Origin: Hordeum vulgare subsp. vulgare
Taxonomy: Eukaryota; Streptophyta; Magnoliopsida; Poales; Poaceae
Length of the DNA stretch: 64,000 bases
Reading direction: 5' to 3'
Assembly: GCF_904849725.1 (NCBI RefSeq)
Contig: NC_058522.1
Span: 233,839,084-233,903,083, forward strand
Of this stretch, positions 34,676 to 45,400 are shown piece by piece. Below the pieces are notes generated by a model that was given only the letters and a program-made list of their open reading frames with translations, was not told the origin of the DNA and searched no databases. The number at the start of each line of letters is the position of its first letter. Positions within the stretch are counted from its first letter, which is position 1. The position numbers were made by a program, and so were the translations under genes.

Positions 34676-37445
34676 AGATGAATTAGTACAGCTGACCATC
34701 TCATATGCTTCAGATTTGAAGAATATGATATCAATTTCATCAGATAAGAATTTCATCACAACAGAAATATAAGGACGTGTGAAATATTTCTATTTGATCA
34801 ATCATTAGCTTGTGTCCTATCAAGCATTTCCTCAGGTCTCCTGCAGATTCTTCAGATGATGATTCGCATCTGGAGACCTGACCTGCAGAAGTGATTAGTT
34901 CGATTTCTTCACCACCCACATCTGAAGGGGTGGCAAATCATTCATCATCCTGCGAGCACCATATGAGAAAGGTGGCATTGAAGCTAATGCACTTCTCTTA
35001 ACAGTAGGGGGGGGGGGGTTAAAGTACTCATATGAATATGCAGAGAACTAGTTTGAGGATTTATGAACATAATGATTTGAAGAGTAACGCTCATATTCAT
35101 ATTCCTTGTAATTTCCGTGCATGTTAGACGCATTAGCACGGGTACGAGCATAATTTTGACCAGTTGAGGATTTTAATCCTCTTGAAGACTTTGGTCCTCC
35201 TGAGGAATTTGGTCTGTGGTTCAGATTCTTCAGTGGTGGTGTCATGAGGACATTCACCTGAAGATTTTCAAGACAACTTTTGGGAACCCAGATTTTCCTC
35301 AAGGGAGGGCCATTCCTGCAGTTAGTTCCAATATATCGAGCAAATACTTCACCAGATTGATTTTTGAACAGTTTATAGTTGGAGTCAAATGACTCATCTG
35401 AGGAATAGGATAATTCACATGAAAAGCTAGTTAGATTAGATGGATCAAAAGGAGGCCCAATAGCAGCAACCCATGAGGTTTTGGGATACTGCTCAGGTTT
35501 CCAATAAGATCCATCAGCATTTAATTTCCTCTCAAAGGCAATTCCTTCTTTCCTCGGGTTGCTGTTCAAGATCTGCTTTTTGAGCACATCACAAAGGGTT
35601 TGATGTCCTTTGAGGCTTTTGTATATGCCTGTCACATACAATTCCTTCAACCCTGCATTTTCATCATAACATTTGTGTTTTCCTCAAGTGAGGAAATAGA
35701 CACAACAGGTGCAGTTGAAGAATTTGTAGCAATAGTAGCATTTGATGATTCTGGTGAGGAATTAGCAGTTTCACGTTCAATGCATTTAAGACATGGAGGA
35801 ATGAATTCAACTTGACCAGCGCTGATCTGTTGAGCTAGTAATGAATCATTTTCCATACGAAGATCATCATGAGACATCCTCAGCTTCTCAAGATCAAGCT
35901 TCCTTTGAAGAAATTCATAGGAAAGCTTCTCATGATCAGCGAGGAGTGTATCATAACGGTCCTCAAGATTATCAAATCTAGACTGAAGACTTTTCACATC
36001 TTCAGTGAGGATTTGGGTAAGGTTCATTTCATCATTCAACAGATCATCACTTTTATCTAGCAGTTTGTGAAGCTTTTCCAGGGCAGTTTGTTGTTTAGTG
36101 GCAATGATAGCAAGTTTACTATAACTGGGTTTTTTGTAATCATCAGGTTCACAGTTACTTGAATCAGAGGAGGAGGCATTATTTGGTACCTTTGAACCTT
36201 TTGCCATGAAGCAATAGGTTGGAGCGAAGTCATCAGCATAGTCATCAGTGTGGATGGTGCAATCATTTTCTTCAAGATTGAAGATTGACTTGCTGACGAA
36301 AGTGGTTGCCAGTGCAAGACTAGCCTGTCCTGATTCTGAGTCTTCATGAGAACCTTCCTATTCATCACATTCCTCTGATTCTGCTTCGGAGTCCATTTCC
36401 TTGCCAATAAGTGCCCGAGCCTTTCTGAAACTAGTCTTCTTGTGCGATGAGGGCTTTGAAGATGAGGATTTTGAAGATTTCTTCTTCTTCTTCGAGTCAT
36501 CAGAACTGTCATCCTTGTATTTCTTCTTCTTTGATTCCTTTCCCCAGCGGGGACAATCAGCAATGTAATGACTTGATTTCTTGCAGTTGTGGCAGGTTCG
36601 TTTCTTGTAGTCCTCAGATGAAGATTCTGATTTCCTCATGTCTCTTCTTGAAGATTTACCGAACTGGCCACGTCGTGTAAACCTCTGGAATGTCCTCACG
36701 AGCATTGCAAGCTCCTGTCCAAATTCTTCATGGTCACCAATGCTGTCATCTGAGTCTTCTTCTTCAGATGAGGAAATTGCTCTAGCCTTCAGTGCACGTG
36801 GTCTTGAATAGCTTGGTCCATATAGACCTTTCTTTTCTTCTAGCTGGAATTCATGAGAATTTAGCCTTTCGAGTATATCAGCTGGATCAAGCATCTTGTA
36901 GTCTAGTCTTTCTTGAATCATCAGAACTAAAGTATCAAATGAAGAATCCAAAGATCTCAGCAGTTTCTTCACAACTTCGTGATCAGTAATGTGTCGAGCT
37001 CCAGTGCTTGCAGTTCATTTGATATGTCAGTGAGGCGATCAAAGGTGTCTTGGCAGCTTTCATTGTCATGTCTCTTGAAGCGATTGAAGAGATTGCGAAG
37101 AATATCAACACGAGAGTCACGCTAGGTTGATACACCTTCATTTACTTTGCATAGTCTCTCCCAGATCAGTGTTGCAGAGCCCAAAGCACTTACTCTTCCA
37201 AACTGGCCTGGGCTCATATGACCACAGATGATATTCTTCGATTGAGAATCGAGTTGCTTGAATTTCTTCACATCAGCAGCAGATACACTAGCAGAGATGA
37301 TGGGGACGCCATGTTCCACAATATACCAGAGATCATTATCAATAGCTTGTAGATGCATTTGCATCTTGTTCTTCCAGAAGGGAAAGTTCTTTTCTTCCAA
37401 GGTAGGACATGCTGCAGTCACCTTAAACATGCCTGCAGTCGACAT
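34676..37445 (-). pseudogene. gag: gag of the Maximus-type element, broken
   Basis: Start at 37445 (MSTAGMFKVTAACPTLEEK). The capsid part runs to an in-frame TAG at 37122-37124. It resumes around 36972 with DYKMLDPADILERLN, a serine/acidic stretch, and the CCHC knuckle CHNCKKSSHYIADC followed by Lys/Ser repeats (about 36600-36450). After a further break, 36207-35647 encodes a coiled-coil-like segment (ALEKLHKLLDKSDDLLNDE and DTLLADHEKLSYEFLQRKL). 35650-35048 carries a further gag block with SGEVFARYIGTNCRN. The long gag with a coiled coil after the knuckle is normal for SIRE-type elements. Confidence 0.88.
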
Positions 37446-37494
37446 AACTAAAACTCCAGGTGGTTAAACCAAAATCACACAGAACAAGGGAGTA

Positions 37495-37512
37495 CCTTGC
37501 TCTGATACCAAT
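37495..37512 (-). other. Primer-binding site (initiator tRNA-Met type), Maximus-type element
   Basis: The minus strand reads ATTGGTATCAGAGCAAGG next to the 5' LTR. It contains TGGTATCAGAGC without mismatch. Confidence 0.9.
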
Positions 37513-38927
37513 TGAAAGTGCGTTATATCGACTAGAGGGGGGGTGAATAGGAGATTTTTAGAATTTCATCACTGAGGAAATTCGTTTTGAGGAAATTCCT
37601 CACTCATGACTAACTTACAGCGGAAACAGTAAAGGATCAGAAGTGCAAAGTTTCAGAACAACAGTTTTTCAGAGTGAGGAATGTGAAAACAGATTGCACA
37701 GTGAGCAGGCACGCAGAAAACAGATGAGGATTAACTACCGTGAAGAATTTGGGGTTGAGGAATTTCAGAGAAAGTCTTCAGGAAATTCTTCAAACAGTAG
37801 CAGTGAAAGTCATCAACACATAATCTGAGGAAAGTAAGGAGTTGAGGAATTAGAACCCGTTTCACAGCGAAGACAGTAGTTGATGACCCAGTTCCAACTG
37901 CTGTGACAGTCGTACATCTGGTTTGGAGCGGCTTGGTATTGAAACCAAAGGACACACAGTCCCGGGACACACAGTCCCTACCGTGTTCTCCTTGGGCTAA
38001 GAACACACAGTCCTTGCCCAACACTCGTGGTAAGTCTTCAGGGCAGACTTCCAAACCCTCACAAACTTGGTCACCCGGCGATCCACAATTGACTGCTGGA
38101 AAGCTCTACACCATGACGCCTAACCGTCTGGAGGATGCATAGTCCTCAAAGGTAAAAGGCTTCAGTCCCACACAGGAACAACTTCTTCAGTGATGCTCAA
38201 TCGCTAGGTTTGGTTTGTGGTTTCGGTGTATGGGGTATTTCCTCACTGATGAATTACTCTCCAAGACTCTGAGGAATTGGGTTGCTCTTATGACAAGTGT
38301 CAGTTTCTAACGGAGCAACCAACCAGCTAATGGTTGTGGGGGGCGGCTATTTATAGCCTGGGAGCATCCCGACATGATTTGACACTAATGCCCTTAAATA
38401 ATATGACCGTTGGAGTGGATAAGACCAATGACTTGGCGTGGCTATCGACACGGTCGGAACCCTCAACTGTGAGAGTCCTGATGTCACTCGTATTCCTCAC
38501 TTGAGGCTTTTGGTAGGATAAGGCTTGGGTTGAGCATCATGAGGAAATTCATTCCAAAGTGTAACTTCGACCCCCTTTAACAGTACGGTGTTCCTATTAC
38601 TCAAATGCGAAGAAAATAAAACAGAAAGAGTAAATCTTCATGCTTCAAAGTCTTCAAAGTGATTTTCTTCGGGACACACCAAATTCCTCAATTTCAGTAT
38701 CTTCATGAGGAATATCAATTTCATCGCAAATTCCTCGCGATTCATTTCTTCAGCTTCAGACCAATTTCTTCAACCGAAGATATATATTTTTAGGGGTCGA
38801 TATTCATCAAATATTTCAAACTCCTCAGTGACTTATAGATCCTGTGTACACTCATAAACACATTAGATACTTAACCTATAAGTCTTCAAACCACCAAAAG
38901 CACTAAGGGGCACTTGATGCACTTACA
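37513..38927 (-). repeat. 5' LTR of the Maximus-type element (1415 bp)
   Basis: Plus-strand termini TGAAAGTGCG and GCACTTACA. TATA box on the minus strand at 38347-38356. The target duplication GAACT follows at 38928-38932. Confidence 0.94.
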
Positions 38928-40584
38928 GAACTGCTCTTGTTCTTCCTGCACGAACTCACCAGAATCCACGTACTCGCTCTCCGTTCCCGATGCTACCCAA
39001 AGAGAAAATAATAGCAAATAAACTACAGCTTCCAATGATGCAACAGACAACATGATGCAGGTATGGTATGAGGAATGCATCACATCTCCAATATAGTGCT
39101 TCTACATGCAACACTTGAGGTTTCATCCAATCTGGACAGAACCTCAAGATGGATGATTTAAACATGCATGAACATGGCATAATCATGTACATCACAGGAA
39201 AACGATGCAAAAGCATATGAAGAACGTCATGAATGGAGTCTCGAATCAACCGAAACGTACGAAACAAGTCACAAAGGCCTACATGATCAAAAGAGTCGCA
39301 AACGCAACTAAATGGGCACTCACTTGTGTAACCAGGATGCCAAGTGATCAAGCATCAACATAAAGGTGTAATGGTGCTTGAGAACACACCACACCATCAA
39401 CCAATGCTCACACAAGCTCTAAAACCATCTAAGCACACAATGTGTTTTTAACAGCAACATAGCAATTTGATTACAAGGTCTACAACATCTAATGCCCTCT
39501 AAATAATCCTAACAAGACATTAAAATGAAGTCAACCAAAAGCATTACAATCCCTAACAAAAAGCTAGGGCAAGGGGATCACCCATGAGCAGATAGACAAC
39601 CTCTAACTTGGACAAAACATCAGAGATTGGGACTTAGTTAAAATTACAGGTTTTCACCAGCTGCTTATGCTCTGAAGCATTTTGGCAGACTCCAAAATGA
39701 TATCTACAGGAGGTGTCTAAGCATGAAATATTTACAGAGTGCTAGACAAACATACCAGCAAACAAACATTTGTTTGTTGCTTGGGATAATTCCCAACACA
39801 GGAGCAAATATAAACAACACAACAGGGGAAGAAAATAACTCCAGATTCCCAGACTTAGTGAAATTCTCAGGTTTTCACAAATGTGAAAGATTCAGTCAAG
39901 TGTCCACTTTGACAGGGTACAGTAGGTACATGCAAAAACCTAAGAACACCATGAATGCCCCATGTTGTAGAGGGGTTCACCCACTACCATTCCTTCAAGG
40001 AATTATCCACAAAGCTCAAAGCACCACCTGATATTAAGCTCTAAACAGGGCATGAAAATAACATGTGCAACACTTAGTTAAATTTAGAGCATGCAGAAAA
40101 CTAATATCATAGCAAGTTTAGAGCAAGGTTTACACTGATATGTTGACTTAGCATAAGAAACAAAAAAAACTAGTACATTCACAACAAGTTTATCTAACCC
40201 TTTCATGTTGACAACAAGTTTTAAACATGCATAGATAAAATCATAGAAAAAGGACAAAAGGGCATCACAACAGAAAATAGCAGTTTTATGAAGTTGCTCT
40301 AAAGTGAAATCGGATTGCACCAATGGATTCCTGGGATTATTCTACCCAAAAACTCATATTCATACATAGGTACTTTCATGAATCATCAATGCACAATTGT
40401 AGCTCGAAAATCAGCACATGGACACATATAAGCTACATGTTACTTATTGCCATATGTGGAAGCTTCCATATTTGGCATGTCCACATTTGGGCACCTGCTA
40501 GAAATGGATTTCACACAATCTAGACTACCTAAGCATGGCATAGCATCACAAACATGGATAACCTACATGGGGAGATGTGTTCAT

Positions 40585-40760
40585 CCACACACACACACAC
40601 ATGAGCACACACACATGTCCAAGGCATATGTGCTCACTCATGCACATGCACATGTGGTCTCACACACACACACACCATCTACATCGACACATGCTCATCA
40701 CACACATAGAAGGCACACACCCCACCTTAGGTATAAACACACATGCACATAAAATAAGCC
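40585..40760. repeat. CA-rich microsatellite region in the Element B 3' LTR
   Basis: Several (CA)4-7 runs separated by CATGCACATG-type sequence. A matching region is at 56156-56330 in the other LTR, so it was present when the element inserted. The His/Thr-rich ORFs here are artefacts of the repeat. Confidence 0.85.
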
Positions 40761-40928
40761 TACTTGCACAAGTGTAGAGGTGCATATACACATGCACACA
40801 TACACTCCACACACCTACACTCTCAACACACAACCACACAAGCATAAATAAACCCTAGTACAAAACAGAAGAGAAAAAACATAAAGGAAAAAATCATAGC
40901 AAGTAATTTTAAACAAAATAGGAAAAAA

Positions 40929-41000
40929 GGGGGGTGAGGAAGTCGAACCCACGACCTGCTGGTCGTCACCCAAACACACATACAACTGCGCTATCAAATC
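40929..41000 (-). other. tRNA-like sequence with A box, B box and T-run, Element B 3' LTR
   Basis: Numbered as a tRNA on the minus strand from 41000. The A box TAGCGCAGTTG starts at position 8 and the B box GGGTTCGAC puts T54 at 40947, the spacing of a normal tRNA. The D stem can pair (4 pairs, 2 of them G-U), as can 4 of 5 anticodon-stem and 4 of 5 T-stem positions. The anticodon position reads GAC (Val) after T33. The acceptor ends (GATTTGA and ACCCCCC) do not pair, so it is not a functional tRNA gene. Six T residues follow directly (40928-40923), as at a Pol III terminator. It lies in sense orientation within the LTR. Confidence 0.6.
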
Positions 41001-41587
41001 GGTACTTAACAGAGAGGGGGGGGGGTGTGTTGCTCTTTTGAGCAGACCCCTCTGCTCTATCTGCTACTCCGGCGACCGAAACAGGGGAAGTGCTCCGGCG
41101 ACACTCTGGCGATCTAACGGCACGACAAGCTACGCGCGGGACGCGGGACTTCTGGGGGTTCTATTCCCGTGCTTGGATCTACGGGTGGGAGCCCACAACG
41201 GCGGCTTGAAGGCGCGACACCTTCATGCCATGGCGGCGACATCAACACGACCCCTATCTACCGCGAACCTACAAGAGAAGGGAGAGGGGAAGGAGACGGC
41301 AATGGCTCACCCTGGGGCTTATCAGGGGTGAGCTTGGTTGCCGTGAAGAGGAAGAAGGGACGGGCTGCAAGGTCCCGCTGCTCTGCTCTGGTGACGTCAA
41401 CATGGAGGAGACGACAGGGAGGGGGAGGGGCCCTTCTAGCGACGGGAATGGAACGGGGATGCCTCCTGCATCCTGGTTCCCATCTTGGCCTCCACGGGGA
41501 GCTACCGACGACGAGGGGAAACGCCGGCAACGGCAGCGGCTCTCTCTGAATCTACTGAACCTCTCTGCTCTCTCCTTCACAAAAGAA

Positions 41588-41688
41588 CTTACCTGAGAGG
41601 GAGAGGGAAGGGGGAAAGGAGAGGCTGGCGGCGCGATGGGGAATAGGGGGGAAACCCTACCGGGCATGCACGCCGAGGCCTAAATAGG
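41588..41688 (-). promoter_or_regulatory. TATA-like box, short leader and splice donor in the Element B 3' LTR
   Basis: The minus strand has CCTATTTAGG at 41688-41679, then a pyrimidine-rich leader, then CTCAG/GTAAGT with the intron beginning at 41592. Both are kept in the other LTR (57256-57247 and 57160). Inferred from motif and conservation only. Confidence 0.5.
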
Positions 41689-42448
41689 CACGGATGGGAC
41701 GGATGACAGCGTGCGCTGCCTCTCTTTCCCCTCGCGATAGACGGAAAGAAGGGGGAAGGAGGCAACGGTGTCAGAAGGAGGAAGAAGGGACGGCCAACGG
41801 GCTCCAGCGCACCGAGGGGAGGAGATGGGCCAGACCCACTCCTCTGCACTCTCTAAATCAAACAAACATGTTATTTTTTTTAAATAAAACAGCTTTGGAA
41901 CAAATAAGAGAAGTAAAACCAGGGTAAAGGGAAAAATAAAAGGAAAATAACTCTGGGTCTCAGAAATGTTGCTCCTATTTGCAAAAATATAACTGGCATT
42001 TTTGAGCAAAGGAAATTAATTGACTTTTATTAAACAACCCCTGTTTTAAATTAAAACAGAGGGAGAATAATTTCAAACCAGTGAGGTTTTGCATCCACAA
42101 ATATTGGAAGGAATTTACAAGAAAGAAGAACATTTTTAAAACCCTAAAATAACAACTAAATTATGTCTCAAGGAAAATAATAAGAGAGGGGGGGGGTTTG
42201 GACTGTGGTGCAACTTGATGTTGAGGTCATTGTTGCACCCACACCACACTCTACAAGACCACACAAGCCACATGAAATCAACACAACAAGATGGACAAGA
42301 AGAAGACAATCACAGAATGATGATGATATGATGCATGAGATGCACATGAAATGACAAACATCTCATCACTTCCATAACATAGGTTCAACAATGTGCCACA
42401 AAAGGGAAGGGGTTACAAATATGGAAATAAAACATCTGGGCTGTTACA

Positions 42449-42462
42449 ACTCTCCCACACTA
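42449..42462 (-). other. Polypurine tract of Element B
   Basis: The minus strand reads AGTGTGGGAGAGT immediately before the LTR start TGTAACAGCCC. Confidence 0.75.
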
Positions 42463-42484
42463 CAAGAGGATCTCGACCCGAGAT

Positions 42485-43879
42485 CTAGGACTGGAAGAAC
42501 TCAGGAAACTTGGAACGGAAGTGATCCTCGCGCTCCCAAGTGGCCTCTATGTCGGAGTGATGTGACCATTGCACTTTGAGAAACTTGATGGACTTATTAC
42601 GGGTCTTGCGCTCAGTCACTTTAAGAAGTGCAACTAGATGCTCACGGTAGGATAGGTCGGGTTGGAGGTCGATATCCTGAAGATCAACTGTGCGCTCGGG
42701 AGTCTTGAAGCATCTTCGGAGCTGAGAGACATGAAACACGTCATGCACATTTGAGAAGTTGGAAGGGAGCTCTAACTGATATGCAAGGTCGCCTCTCTTG
42801 CCAACAATTCTGAAAGGCCCAACAAAACAAGGAGCAAGCTTTCCTTTGATGCGGAAGCGCCGAGTGCCCTTCATGGGAGACACTTTGAGATACACGAAAT
42901 CATCGAGTTGAAAAGTCATGTCATGATGCTTGCTATCGTAGTAGCTCTCCTGACGGGACTGCGCTGCTTTGAGATTATCCTGAATGACACGACACATTTT
43001 TTATGCTTCAGCAATCATGTCATTCCCAAGAATCTGACGCTCACCAGTCTGTGTCCAATTGAGCGGGGTACGACACTTCTTGCCATAAAGAATCTCGAAT
43101 GGAGCTTTACCTGAGCTTGCCTGATAGCTGTTGTTGTATGAAAACTCAGCAAAAGGGAGGTAATCTTCCCACTTCATGCCAAAAGAGATCACACAAGCTC
43201 TTAGCATGTCCTCAAGGATCTGATTGACTCGCTTGACTTGACCACTTGTCTGAGGGTGGAAGGCTATGCTGAAACGGATCTTAGTACCCATCGCAGACTG
43301 AAATGAATCGCAGAACTTGGAAGTGAAAATGCTTCCGCGATCCAAAGATATCAGCATTGGAACACCATGCAATGAGACTATCCTTGACGTATACAACTCT
43401 GCAAGCTAAGCTGCCGAGATAGACTCCTTGACTGGAAGGAAATGGGCGAGTTTGCTCAACTTGTCAATGATGACGAAGATGGCATCGTTGTCTTTCTTGG
43501 ACTTCGAAAACCCAGTGACAAAATCCATCTCAACATGGTCGAATTTCCACTCGGGAATGGGCAAGAGATCCAAGAGACCTGCTGGACGTTGATGCTCTAC
43601 TTTCACCCTTCGACAGACATCACATTCATTCACATACTGAGCAATCTCACGCTTCATGCGAGTCCACCAGAAGGTCTGCTTCAGATCTTGATACATCTTC
43701 GAGCTCCCTGGGTGTATCGAGAGGAGGGAATTATGAGTTTCGTCCATGATAACTTTCCTGAGTTCTCCTTTTGGAATGACAAGCCGGTCTTCGAAGAACG
43801 AGGTATCCCTGTCATCAACACGGAAGCACTTGTATTTCGGACCACTCTTTCCCAAGCCAATCTTCACTTTCTTCACCAT
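42485..43879 (-). pseudogene. pol: Integrase and chromodomain of Element B, broken
   Basis: The minus-strand frames 43879-43406, 43396-43001 and 42997-42485 form one protein interrupted by two stops. Order: HHCC domain (ETHNSLLSIHPG, CDVCRRVK), core with HVEMDFVTGF and SLDRGSIFTSKF, then a stretch reading QVKRVNQILEDML where the catalytic Glu is expected (relatives have QTERVNQ), then the C-terminal domain (GPFRIVGKRGDLAYQLELP) and a chromodomain (FLKVQWSHHSDIEATWERE) near the end at 42485. Chromodomains of this clade bind heterochromatin marks and guide integration. The Glu-to-Lys change and two stops make it inactive. Confidence 0.9.
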
Positions 43880-43912
43880 AGCCTCAAGAAGCTGAGCTTG
43901 GAGAACTTGGTC

Positions 43913-45400
43913 TTACAAGGTAGGAGAAACCTGGAGATTCCCAAGAAATCCCTGAGGCACCATCTGAAGGTTGAGCTTCCTGAATGACTCACAAAGATCA
44001 GGCTGGAGAGGTTTCAAAATGAGGCTGTTGCAGTAAGCCTTCCTGCTCAAAGCATCTTTAATGACATTAGCCTTGCCCGGGGTATAGTCAATGCTCGGGT
44101 TATAATCTTGGATCATTTCCACCCAACGAGTTTGCCGAAGATTGAGGTCAGGCTGAGTGAAAATGTACTTGAGACTCTTGTGATTGGTCTAGACCTCAAC
44201 CTGTCTGCCCAATAAGAGATGTCTCCAAGTCATCAGAGCATGGACCACTGACGCTAACTCAAGATCATGAGTAGGATAGTTCTTCTCGCTTGGCTTCAAC
44301 TCCCTGTAGATATAAGCTACCACTTTCTTCTCTTGCATGAGAACTACACCAAGACCTTGGAGAGAAGCATCACATAACACTTGGAAAGGTTTGGAACCAC
44401 CTAGATGAGTCAAGACTGGAGTTGAAGTCAACTTCTCTTTGAGTGTATCGAAAGACAATTGACACTGTGGAGATGAGACATACTTCACACTCTTCTGAAG
44501 GAGGTTAGACATAGACTTAGCAATCTGAAAGAAGTTCTCAACGGATCTTCTGCAATAGCTTGCAAGCCTGAGAAAACTTCGGAGCTGCTTCACGTTCTGA
44601 GGATCTTCCCATTCAACAATGGCCCGCACCTTTGATGGATCAACTTTGATGCCCTCTACAGAGATGATCTGTCCAAGGTACACAACTTACTTCAACCAGA
44701 ATTCACATTTGGAGAACTTAGCATAGAGCTTGTGCTCTCTGAACTTATCAAGCACAAGTCTGAGATGTTCTTCATGCTCTTCTTCAGTTTCGAAAAAGAC
44801 GAGAATGTCATCAAGATACACCAAGACAAACTCATTGGTGTAAGGGGAGAAGACCCAATTCATCAAACGAGAAAAGGTTGGGGGGGGGCATTGGCGAGAC
44901 CAAAAGACATCACTGTGTACTCATAAGAACCAAAGCTTGTCCTGAAGGTAGTCTTGTGAATATCTTCTTCGCGAATGCGGATCTGATGATAGTCCATCCG
45001 GAGATCAAGCTTAGAGAAAACCTTGGCCCCTTTCAATTGCTCGAACAAGTCATTGATGTTGGGAAGTGGATACTTGTTTCGGATTGTCTTCTTATTCAAT
45101 GGACGGTAATCGACACATAGCCGGTCCGTGCCATCCTTATTCTTGACAAACAAAACACCACAACCCCATGGTGATGAGCTCGGTCTGATCAGACCCAGAC
45201 GTTCTTGCTCATCAAGCTGTTTCTTCAATTCTTTCAGCTCTTCGGGACCAAGTTTGTACGGACGTTTGCAGACTGGTTCAGTTCCCAGTTCGAGATCAAC
45301 TACGAACTCCACTGGCCGGTGCGGGGGCATCCCCGACAACTCTTCTGGGAAGACATCTTCATACTCACAGACCATCGGAATCTGAGAAATTGGTGATATT
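43913..45400 (-). pseudogene. pol: Reverse transcriptase and RNase H of Element B, broken
   Basis: RT starts in the long frame ending at 44863 ([48 protein letters not shown]). A frameshift coincides with the nine-G tract near 44880. The next frame gives VYLDDILVF (about 44805), so the catalytic YLDD is intact, then a stop near 44690. 44683-44189 carries the connection and RNase H start ([34 protein letters not shown]). A stop at 44189 precedes 44122-43913 with [15 protein letters not shown], the usual end of RNase H. Confidence 0.88.

Larger units (their letters stand above)
24504..38927 (-). mobile_element. Maximus/SIRE-type Copia element, complete 14.4 kb, TSD GAACT
   Basis: Two LTRs of about 1415 bp, primer-binding site, gag, protease-integrase-RT-RNase H, a 1.35 kb spacer, an env-like gene and a polypurine tract. 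GAACT flanks it at 24499-24503 and 38928-38932, so the borders are exact. The LTR pair shows about 26 substitutions and a few small indels in 1412 aligned bases (1.8%). At the commonly used grass rate of 1.3e-8 per site per year this is roughly 0.7 million years. The long extra ORF 3' of pol is the hallmark of the SIRE/Maximus lineage. Stops in gag, pol and env mean the copy is not autonomous. Confidence 0.94.
22839..42448 (-). repeat. 3' LTR of Element B, interrupted by the Maximus-type element
   Basis: Plus-strand order: TGTAACGACCAAG start (22839) to 24503, insertion 24504-38927, then 38933-42448 ending GGCTGTTACA. The joined LTR is about 5.18 kb. The pre-insertion state is visible in the other LTR at 54495-54510, where the two flanks are contiguous. 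Confidence 0.92.

Noticed and set aside
40447..40845. His/Thr-rich and Cys/Val-rich frames
   Set aside because: They are produced by the CA microsatellite on the two strands.
40929..41000. A functional tRNA-Val(GAC) gene
   Set aside because: The acceptor stem does not pair in either copy and there is no discriminator base, so only a tRNA-like unit is claimed.
41038..41667. Several GC-rich open frames on both strands in the Element B 3' LTR (and 56576-57235 in the other LTR)
   Set aside because: They overlap on opposite strands, have Pro/Arg/Ser bias without domains, and lie in the LTR leader. The two LTR copies do not preserve the frames.
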